Of a DNA stretch of 12,658 nucleotides, positions 7,495 through 12,658 are shown in pieces. Where the stretch lies: NCBI GenBank assembly GCA_013349735.1, contig DUZC01000038.1, forward strand, positions 1 to 12,658. The letters run 5' to 3'. Origin of the DNA: Rhodospirillaceae bacterium (GTDB lineage Bacteria; Pseudomonadota; Alphaproteobacteria; Rhodospirillales; Magnetospirillaceae). A program made the position numbers and the translations under genes. Each line of letters begins with the position of its first letter. Position 1 is the first letter of the stretch. The notes beneath the pieces were generated by a model. That model had not been told where the DNA came from, made no database searches, and saw only the letters and a list, made by a program, of their open reading frames with translations.

Positions 7495-7528
7495 CGACAA
7501 CCCAGCTGGTTGCATTGCCGGGTTGTCG
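7495..7528 (-). terminator. Probable terminator of the thiolase gene
   Basis: CGACAACCC (7495-7503) pairs with GGGTTGTCG (7520-7528) in a 9-bp stem with a 16-base loop, 17 bases after the thiolase stop. On the minus strand it is followed by TCTTTCTCT, a broken T tract. Termination may be partial, leaving some read-through to the 77-residue gene. Confidence 0.5.
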
Positions 7529-7544
7529 CCTTGCCTGTTAAGTC

Positions 7545-8729
7545 TTACAGCCGTTCAAAAATTACCGCGATGCCTTGGCCACCGCCAATGCACATCGTCG
7601 CCAAAGCATAGCGACCATTGATTCGCTGCAATTCATAAAGGGCCTTGGTAGCGATAAAGGCACCGGAACAGCCAACCGGATGGCCCAGGGCGATGGCGCC
7701 GCCATTGGGGTTGGTCTTGGCCATGTCCAGGTCAAGTCCGCGGGCCACCGCGATGGCCTGGGCGGCAAATGCCTCATTGGCTTCGATGACATCCATCTGG
7801 GCCAGGCTCAAGCCTGCCTTTTGCAGAGCCAGTTTGGTTGCCGGGATCGGGCCTTCGCCCATGACGTCATTGGGAACACCGGCAATGGCATAGGACACCA
7901 GCCGACCGATGGGCTTCAAGCCGGCCTTGGCGGCGACGGCGGCGTCGCTCAGGACGAAAAAGGCCGCACCGTCATTGATGCCCGAGGCATTGCCGGCAGT
8001 CACCGTGCCGTCCTTTTTAAAGGCTGGCCGCATTTTGGCCAGAGTTTCCATGGTTGTGCTGGGCTTGCCATGTTCATCGGTGTCGAAGACCACTTCACCC
8101 TTTTTGGTCTGTTTGACGATCGGCACGATCTGGGATTTAAACCGTCCTTCGGCAATGGCTGCTGCGGCGCGGCGCTGGGATTCACAGGCCAATGCGTCCT
8201 GTTCTTCGCGGGTGATGCCCCATTTGGCGGCGACATTCTCGGCGGTGATGCCCATATGACCAACGCCAAACGGGTCGGTCAGGACGGCGACCATCATATC
8301 GAGAAGGGTGGTGTCACCCATGCGGGCCCCGCTGCGCATGGCTGGCGACATATAGCCGCCGCGGGACATCACTTCGACGCCGCCACCCACACCATAGTCG
8401 CAATCACCCAAAAGAATATTCTGGGCCGTCGTAACAATCGCCTGCAATCCCGAAGAACAGAGCCGATTGACATTCATGGCAACGGACTCCATCGGCAGTC
8501 CGGCCTGGATCGAGGCCAACCGGGAGACATAAGCGAAGCGCGAATCGGTGGGGATACAGTTGCCGACCGTGACATAATTGATCTGTTTGGGATCGACGCC
8601 GGATCTTTTTACGGCTTCCTTCATCACGGTACCGGCCAATTCCGGCGGTTCAATGTCACTTAAGGATCCGCCAAAACCGCCGATGGCAGAACGGACGGCA
8701 CTCAGAATAACCACGTCACGATTGGCCAT
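7545..8729 (-). CDS. Acetyl-CoA C-acetyltransferase / beta-ketothiolase (PhaA/BktB type)
   Basis: A 394-residue thiolase that condenses two acetyl-CoA to acetoacetyl-CoA, or cleaves 3-ketoacyl-CoA in reverse. Catalytic residues are all in place: nucleophile C91 in NRLCSSGLQ, N318 in NEAF, H350 in GGAIALGHPVGCSG and C380 in TMCIGGGQG. The stretch GNCIPTDSRFAYVSRLAS (56-73) differs from classical PhaA (which has a GQ-rich loop with NPARQA) and looks closer to BktB-type enzymes (TEPRDMYLSR), so longer ketoacyl substrates are possible. ATG 8729 is chosen: GGGAG at 8738-8742 is 8 bases upstream and MANRDVVILSAVR is a normal thiolase N-terminus; a longer in-frame start at 8762 adds 11 unusual residues. 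Together with phaB it would supply 3-hydroxybutyryl-CoA. Confidence 0.94.
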   Translation of the reverse strand: MANRDVVILSAVRSAIGGFGGSLSDIEPPELAGTVMKEAVKRSGVDPKQINYVTVGNCIPTDSRFAYVSRLASIQAGLPMESVAMNVNRLCSSGLQAIVTTAQNILLGDCDYGVGGGVEVMSRGGYMSPAMRSGARMGDTTLLDMMVAVLTDPFGVGHMGITAENVAAKWGITREEQDALACESQRRAAAAIAEGRFKSQIVPIVKQTKKGEVVFDTDEHGKPSTTMETLAKMRPAFKKDGTVTAGNASGINDGAAFFVLSDAAVAAKAGLKPIGRLVSYAIAGVPNDVMGEGPIPATKLALQKAGLSLAQMDVIEANEAFAAQAIAVARGLDLDMAKTNPNGGAIALGHPVGCSGAFIATKALYELQRINGRYALATMCIGGGQGIAVIFERL

Positions 8730-8848
8730 GTCGTCTACTCCCGCATAAAAAGCCATTGTCATTCAGATCGCCGTCCTGAAGGCTTGCCCCCGGGGACGTC
8801 GACCCAACATCTCATGATGAACCGTTTGCCGGTCATCTTCGGGGGGGG

Positions 8849-8877
8849 AGAATAGCCTGATGCATCTCTTTCGACAA
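8849..8877 (-). promoter_or_regulatory. Candidate sigma-70 promoter for the thiolase gene
   Basis: On the minus strand TTGTCG (8872-8877) and TATTCT (8849-8854) are exactly 17 bases apart. Transcription would start near 8842, giving a leader of about 110 bases before ATG 8729. A run of eight G lies right after the -10 box, and a CTCTTT/AAAGAG inverted repeat (8866-8871, 8876-8881) overlaps the -35 box. Confidence 0.45.
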
Positions 8878-8881
8878 AGAG
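8866..8881. promoter_or_regulatory. Inverted repeat overlapping the thiolase -35 box, possible operator
   Basis: CTCTTT (8866-8871) and AAAGAG (8876-8881) form a perfect 6-bp inverted repeat around CGAC. A protein bound here would cover the -35 hexamer, so it would repress. Short, so only suggestive. Confidence 0.25.
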
Positions 8882-8992
8882 CGAATATTTTCTTTCGGGT
8901 GAATTTGTTTTGACAGGAGCCCCCTTCGCCTGGTTTGTGCCCGGCGGTTGCGGTGGTCCGCCGTTCCCTGGGTGTTACTTCTGGCGGCTTAT

Positions 8993-9012
8993 AAGGAAAT
9001 TTAAGGAAATTT
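8993..9012. repeat. Tandem 10-bp direct repeat AAGGAAATTT x2
   Basis: Two perfect adjacent copies of AAGGAAATTT, followed by AAGTCAAATG, lie about 100 bases upstream of the receiver gene. The spacing of one helical turn would place bound proteins on the same face of the DNA, so an activator or UP-like element is possible. Confidence 0.5.
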
Positions 9013-9113
9013 AAGTCAAATGCCCTATGTCATGGTCAAAAGCTAATTGACGTTTCAGTGCCGAGGAAAAATCTGTTAGCTTCGCAAACCGATTATTTTG
9101 GGTATGAGCGATT

Positions 9114-9992
9114 TTGGTTTCAGTAGACTACAGTCAGGTGCATTCGCTTGCGGTACTAGAAAACCCAATCATCCGCCGAGGCGTTGAAGACGCCCTTAAG
9201 CGGGTCGGGTTCGGGCCAGTTTTGTCTGTGCTTACGGTCGATGCCTTGCATAATGCCATGGCCAAGACGGCCTATGACTTGATTATTTTGCCGGCCGAAA
9301 TCGGCGGGATTTCTATGGCGCCCCTGATCGTTGATATGCGCAATGGGCGTTTGGGGCCTAATCCGTTTCCGATTATCATTATTCTTTTGAATTCTCCCGA
9401 TCAGACCGTCGTTCGTAAAATTATTGACAGCGGTCCGGATGACCTTCTGCTGATCCCGTTTTCACCGAAACAACTGCTCGATCGCTTGGAGGGTTTTACC
9501 AGGCAACGTAAACCATTTGTGGTAACCCAGGATTATACGGGCCCGGACCGCCGCTCGGCAGCGCGCCCGGGCACCGAACAGATTCCGCAAATCGGGGTTC
9601 CCAATCCCTTGATGGCTCGCACCCGGAAAATGCCGCCGGCGCAATATGAAAAAGATGCGGCTCGGGTGGCGGCACAACTCGATGGTCTTAAATTGGAACG
9701 CTACGCCGTTCAGGTAACCTGGTTGGACAAAACTATTCGCCAGCTTTTTGTCAAAGACATGGATGTGGGCAAACTCAGTTCTTACAGTTTCCGTCTCAGG
9801 CAGATTGTCGAGGATGTGGGGGTGCGGGTTAAGGGCACGATCAGCGAATCCTTGGCGGCGGTTTTGCGTGATCTGGAGGCTTCGGCTGAAGCACTGTTGT
9901 CTGATGGCGAAAATCTGTCCAAAGTACAGCTTGAGGCATTTTCCCGGCAGTCGGCGGCTTTCTCCGCTGAAATTCTAAAGCAAATTCCTTGA
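9114..9992 (+). CDS. Response-regulator-like protein with degenerate receiver domain and GPDRR motif
   Basis: A 292-residue soluble protein. Residues about 9-128 keep a receiver fold pattern (HSLAVLENPIIRRGVEDAL, YDLIILPAEIGG, FPIIIILLNSPD, SGPDDLLLIPFSPKQLLDRL), but key residues are lost: the acidic pair is E16-N17, the phospho-acceptor Asp is P60, and the conserved Lys before Pro is I114. It is therefore unlikely to be phosphorylated. A linker with YTGPDRR (141-147) follows, then a helical C-terminal region (about 172-292) with a conserved-looking segment LERYAVQVTWLDKTIRQLF that I cannot assign. TTG 9114 is used because the frame closes just upstream and MVSVDYSQVHSL matches the normal beginning of such receivers; the nearby ATG 9104 is out of frame. 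The stop lies 67 bases before a second receiver-like gene, suggesting an operon. Confidence 0.8.
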   Translation: MVSVDYSQVHSLAVLENPIIRRGVEDALKRVGFGPVLSVLTVDALHNAMAKTAYDLIILPAEIGGISMAPLIVDMRNGRLGPNPFPIIIILLNSPDQTVVRKIIDSGPDDLLLIPFSPKQLLDRLEGFTRQRKPFVVTQDYTGPDRRSAARPGTEQIPQIGVPNPLMARTRKMPPAQYEKDAARVAAQLDGLKLERYAVQVTWLDKTIRQLFVKDMDVGKLSSYSFRLRQIVEDVGVRVKGTISESLAAVLRDLEASAEALLSDGENLSKVQLEAFSRQSAAFSAEILKQIP

Positions 9993-10008
9993 CGCGTTCC
10001 TTGACGCG
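9985..10008. repeat. Tandem 12-bp repeat across the stop codon of the first receiver gene
   Basis: TTCCTTGACGCG occurs twice in direct succession (9985-9996, 9997-10008). The gene's stop TGA (9990-9992) lies in the first copy, so the duplication does not change the protein. It probably arose by slippage. Confidence 0.8.
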
Positions 10009-10059
10009 CGGGGCTGTCCTGCTTACCCCCTTAACCCTACTCTGGATCCGTTTTCGCTG

Positions 10060-11538
10060 ATGGTGGTCGCGTCGTCCAACCAAAAATCCCTGATCCTGAT
10101 GGCGGTAAAAAGCGCCTATGCCCGACGGCTGCTGAGCTCTTTTTTAGATGAGGCAGGGTCTGCAGAGGTTGTCGAGGCTCAAGACCGTGACACGGCCGTC
10201 CAGTTGTTGCGCCAAACGGACAGGAATTTCGCGCTGCTTATCGCCGACCCTTTGGTTGGGAATGAGCAAGCGGACCTGCTGAAGTCACTTCGCTGGGATT
10301 TGCCGGAACAGATTTGCCACCTGCCGGTGATTTGCATCCTCTTAAAAGCCGATGAGCGTGAGGTCCAGCATTTGACAGATGCCGGAGCCGATGCGGTCCT
10401 TGCCATGCCCTTGGCGCAACATATGTTTCATGCGGCCTATAATGCCGCCGTTTTTAGGAAAAAAGCTTTTATCACCGAAGCCGTTTATCGTGGCCCCGAT
10501 CGGCGCGTTGAAGCGAGCAACGGCTATCGCGGGCCTTTTCGTCGCGCCAAGGATGGTGCGGGTCCGGTCAATGAGGATTTGGACTGGTCGGTTCTTGATG
10601 CAACCGGCATTGCCGAAATTGATACAGAACACCGCCTATTGATGAAATATGTAACGGATTTTAAGACAGCCATTGATACCGGCCAATCAGATGCGGTAAT
10701 AAAGAAAATATTGCAGGACATAAAGAAATTTATTGCTGTTCATTTTACCCATGAAGAAAAAATAATGGATTCATTCGATTATGATGATCGAATAATCCAC
10801 AAAAAATTTCATCAAAATATGTTAAAGAAACTCGAGGAAGATTCGTTATTGGTTAGCGATCAGCGATCTAAATATTTAGATATTGCGTTCTTTATTTATG
10901 ATTGGCTAATTTCGCACGTTCCTGATTTTGACCAGATCATGGTCGCTAAATTTAAGAATCGTGGCAGCACCATCATTGGTGCCGATAGCGGCCCGGATGT
11001 TTGCGCAGCACAAACCTGGACGGTAATTAGCCAGGCCCATGGAATGGCTCTGGAGGTCCGTAAGCTTTCGTCGCGTCTGGACAAAGTGCGGGGGGCCAGA
11101 CAACGCCAGATCCTCTGTCGGCGCATGGGCGATATATCCGAACGCATGACCAATTTGATGGTGCTGGCGCAATCGCGCATCCAAATTCATGGCTGTAGTG
11201 AGACCCATGTCAGTCTTTTGCAGGAGATAAGAGCCGCCGTGGCCGTCAATGCCGAGGCGCTGGTGGAAGAGGCGGCCAATCGCATTCTGAACTATAGCCA
11301 GGCGATTCTTTCCGGGGCGCACGGCTTGCCCTTGGGTATTGGTGCGGCCATGGCGTCACAGATGGCCAGAGTTTCGGGTCTTCTTCTGGTCGTGGGCGGT
11401 GTCGATGCCTTGCAGGAGCGGACAAAGGAAGCGGTTGCATCCGCTGCGCAATGCGTTGAAAAGATTATGCGCCTGGAAATAGACGGGTCCGCATCCTTGA
11501 CGAACTATGACGAACCGGGGCCAGACAGCCATTCTTAA
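10060..11538 (+). CDS. Receiver-like, bacteriohemerythrin and helical-domain fusion protein
   Basis: A 492-residue soluble protein. Residues about 9-135 resemble a receiver domain: D63 sits at the phospho-acceptor place (LLIADPLVG), but the N-terminal acidic pair is absent (SLILMAVKSAY) and the conserved Lys is M116. A linker holds YRGPDRR (143-149) and a second copy YRGPFRR (156-162). Residues about 176-300 form a hemerythrin domain with all seven diiron ligands in classical spacing: H191, H228 and E232 (HFTHE), H247 and H251 (HKKFH), H286 and D291 (HVPDFD). Such domains bind O2 reversibly. The rest (about 318-480) is alpha-helical, perhaps coiled, with no family I recognise. ATG 10060 has only GGAT about 13 bases upstream, so the start is uncertain. 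Codons of the hemerythrin part are strikingly AT-rich. It precedes the flavoprotein gene by 14 bases. Confidence 0.88.
   Translation: MVVASSNQKSLILMAVKSAYARRLLSSFLDEAGSAEVVEAQDRDTAVQLLRQTDRNFALLIADPLVGNEQADLLKSLRWDLPEQICHLPVICILLKADEREVQHLTDAGADAVLAMPLAQHMFHAAYNAAVFRKKAFITEAVYRGPDRRVEASNGYRGPFRRAKDGAGPVNEDLDWSVLDATGIAEIDTEHRLLMKYVTDFKTAIDTGQSDAVIKKILQDIKKFIAVHFTHEEKIMDSFDYDDRIIHKKFHQNMLKKLEEDSLLVSDQRSKYLDIAFFIYDWLISHVPDFDQIMVAKFKNRGSTIIGADSGPDVCAAQTWTVISQAHGMALEVRKLSSRLDKVRGARQRQILCRRMGDISERMTNLMVLAQSRIQIHGCSETHVSLLQEIRAAVAVNAEALVEEAANRILNYSQAILSGAHGLPLGIGAAMASQMARVSGLLLVVGGVDALQERTKEAVASAAQCVEKIMRLEIDGSASLTNYDEPGPDSHS
10681..10920. other. AT-rich patch encoding the hemerythrin core
   Basis: By hand count 74 of 240 bases are G or C (about 31 percent), against about 52 percent in 10561-10620 and 62 percent in 11041-11100 of the same gene. 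The patch covers four metal ligands in the middle of the domain and the H286 region at its end. Confidence 0.8.
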
Positions 11539-11552
11539 TTGGGAATAACGTG

Positions 11553-12551
11553 ATGTCCATTAATCTGACCAGTCGCTACCTGGGTTTGACTTTGAAAAAC
11601 CCACTGGTGGCGGCGGCGTCCACAGTTGGAATGAAAATCGATAATATTCGTCAGCTTGAAGACAATGGGGCGGCCGCTGTCGTATTGCCGTCCATCTTTG
11701 AAGAAGAAATTGATTTTGATATCGAAGAAGCGGAACGTTTGCTCTTTGCGACGGGATCCGAGGCTTCTTCTTATTTGCCCTATGGCGGCGAAGACGGCAT
11801 GGGAGCCGAGAAATATCTCGACTTGATCCGTCAAGCCCGCGAGGCGGTTGATATCCCCGTGATTGCCAGTTTAAACGGAATTTCGCGGGCCGGATGGACC
11901 CAATATGCCAGTGAAGTTGAGCAGGCCGGGGCCAACGCTATAGAATTGAACATATATTTTCTGCCGACGGATTGTGCCCCCACCGGGCGCGAAGTCGAGG
12001 AGCGCTATCTTGATATTCTTCGGGCGGTCAAAGCCTGCACGTCAATTCCAGTGTCGATGAAGCTCAGTCCCTATTTCAGTTCGCCGGGTCATTTCATTAA
12101 GGAACTTGACGATGCGGGGGCAGATGGTTTTGTGCTTTTCAATCGATTCTATCAACCGGACATCGATTTGCGTGAAACGGCCATGACCCGCGATCTCAGG
12201 CTCAGCAATCGGGCCGAGATCCGTTTGCCGCTCCTATGGATTGGCAGTTTGGCCGGTCGCATTAAGGGCTCCATCGCTGCCAGCACAGGGGTGGCGACGG
12301 CCGACGAGGTGCTGAAATATCTTTTGGTGGGGGCGGATGTGGTGATGACGGCATCGGCCCTGATCCGACATGGGATTGGCCATATGCGGAGCCTGCTCGA
12401 GGGGTTGCAGGCTGGCATGACGGTTCGGGAGCTTGATCATCTGGACCAGTTGCGTGGGCAGTTGAGCCGCCGGTCCGTGACCGATCCAACGGCCTTCGAT
12501 CGGGCGAATTACGTAAAGATTCTTAAGGCTGTGACGCCTATCGACAGCTAG
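11553..12551 (+). CDS. Dihydroorotate dehydrogenase-like FMN flavoprotein
   Basis: A 332-residue TIM-barrel protein. N-terminus LTSRYLGLTLKNPLVAAAS is typical of the class 1 dihydroorotate dehydrogenase superfamily. FMN-binding parts are seen at MKLSP (169-173) and GVATADEVLKYLLVGADVV (246-264). Where true PyrD has the catalytic CPN or SPN motif, this protein has ELNIYFLPTD (131-140), so it probably does not oxidise dihydroorotate. It belongs to the DHOD-like subgroup often encoded beside pyruvate:ferredoxin/flavodoxin oxidoreductase; its reaction is unknown to me. ATG 11553 is chosen because GGGA (11541-11544) is 8 bases upstream; GTG 11550 is too close. It starts 14 bases after the hemerythrin gene, so it is probably in the same operon. 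Its stop TAG coincides with the edge of an insertion sequence, so the C-terminus may be altered. Confidence 0.88.
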   Translation: MSINLTSRYLGLTLKNPLVAAASTVGMKIDNIRQLEDNGAAAVVLPSIFEEEIDFDIEEAERLLFATGSEASSYLPYGGEDGMGAEKYLDLIRQAREAVDIPVIASLNGISRAGWTQYASEVEQAGANAIELNIYFLPTDCAPTGREVEERYLDILRAVKACTSIPVSMKLSPYFSSPGHFIKELDDAGADGFVLFNRFYQPDIDLRETAMTRDLRLSNRAEIRLPLLWIGSLAGRIKGSIAASTGVATADEVLKYLLVGADVVMTASALIRHGIGHMRSLLEGLQAGMTVRELDHLDQLRGQLSRRSVTDPTAFDRANYVKILKAVTPIDS

Positions 12552-12658
12552 TGCACTGAGTCAGACAAGGGATACAGGGAGACGGCGAAGTTTGGCCAGG
12601 ATGGCTGCGGCGGGTTGTGTCCAGACGAATGGCTCTGCGGCCTTGTTGTGTTCCTTGA
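12551..12658 (-). mobile_element. One end of an IS630-type insertion sequence (cut by window edge)
   Basis: A transposase C-terminus runs out of the window, with its stop 10 bases from a likely element end beginning GTGCACTGAGTCAG at 12551. The preceding bases are CTA, and CTAG/TA is the usual IS630-family target, with TA duplicated. The exact boundary is inferred, since the other end is outside the window. Confidence 0.65.
12561..12658 (-). CDS. IS630-family transposase, C-terminal fragment (5' part beyond window)
   Basis: Reading on the minus strand gives 31 residues ending at TGA (12561-12563). They include HNKAAEPFVWTQPAAAIL, the characteristic HN-x-x-x-x-PFVWT ending of IS630-type DDE transposases, followed by AKLRRL. 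The catalytic domain lies outside the window, so intactness cannot be judged. Its direction is opposite to the DHOD-like gene. Confidence 0.85.
   Translation of the reverse strand, partial: KEHNKAAEPFVWTQPAAAILAKLRRLPVSLV

Larger units (their letters stand above)
8730..9113. other. 384-base divergent intergenic region
   Basis: The region lies between the minus-strand thiolase and the plus-strand receiver gene and must hold both promoters. It contains a thiolase promoter candidate (8849-8877), eight consecutive G (8841-8848), an inverted repeat (8866-8881) and a tandem 10-bp repeat (8993-9012). For the plus strand, TTGACG stands near 9048 but no convincing -10 follows. No further gene is seen. 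Confidence 0.6.

Noticed and set aside
7575..8663. Long plus-strand ORF (362 residues) opposite the thiolase gene
   Set aside because: It is the antisense shadow of a strongly conserved thiolase; its translation is rich in Gly, His and Asp without domain character.
9104..9175. ATG 9104 as start of the first receiver gene, with a frameshift
   Set aside because: The frame from this ATG ends within about 25 codons. The TTG-started frame already gives a normal receiver N-terminus, so no frameshift is needed, although one cannot be excluded.
1..12658. CRISPR array, tRNA or riboswitch
   Set aside because: No regularly spaced short repeats, tRNA-like cloverleaf or recognisable riboswitch core was seen on reading both strands.

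Overview
The window looks like a chromosomal segment of a Gram-negative alphaproteobacterium, probably Rhodospirillales. This is inferred from gene content only: a BktB/PhaA-type thiolase and a PhaB reductase, receiver-like proteins carrying the GPDRR linker motif, a DUF2270 membrane protein, and a dihydroorotate-dehydrogenase-like protein of the kind often found near pyruvate:ferredoxin oxidoreductase genes. Base composition is moderately GC-rich, with two clearly AT-rich patches inside genes. There is no rRNA, tRNA, CRISPR array or prophage.

Layout. (1) 1-2604, plus strand: the 3' end of an unidentified gene, then a large leaderless repeat protein with three exact-period 83-residue repeats, a DUF4214-like region and a C-terminus that suggests type I secretion. 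It ends at a strong bidirectional terminator. (2) 2659-4483, minus strand: an acetate uptake transporter (SatP/YaaH family) and acetoacetyl-CoA reductase PhaB, separated by about 500 bases that hold the phaB terminator, an inverted repeat and a possible small membrane-protein ORF on the plus strand. (3) 4669-5376, plus strand: a DUF2270 membrane protein. (4) 5382-8729, minus strand: a PAS-GGDEF-EAL protein, a 77-residue protein with its own terminator, and an acetyl-CoA acetyltransferase with a promoter candidate upstream. (5) 9114-12551, plus strand: a likely operon of a protein with a degenerate receiver domain, a second receiver-like protein carrying a complete hemerythrin domain, and a dihydroorotate-dehydrogenase-like flavoprotein. 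(6) 12551-12658: one end of an IS630-type insertion sequence, which abuts the stop codon of the last gene.

How the parts may work together. The thiolase, PhaB and the acetate transporter form a C2/C4 carbon theme (acetate uptake, acetyl-CoA to 3-hydroxybutyryl-CoA), but no polyhydroxyalkanoate synthase is in view. The rest is signalling. The PAS-GGDEF-EAL protein has Asp-to-Asn changes at likely metal-binding positions in both the GGDEF and EAL domains. The 9114-12551 cluster joins two non-canonical receiver domains to an apparently functional diiron O2-binding domain and a redox flavoprotein. That cluster is the best candidate for an undescribed system: a possible phosphorylation-independent oxygen or redox sensing module.
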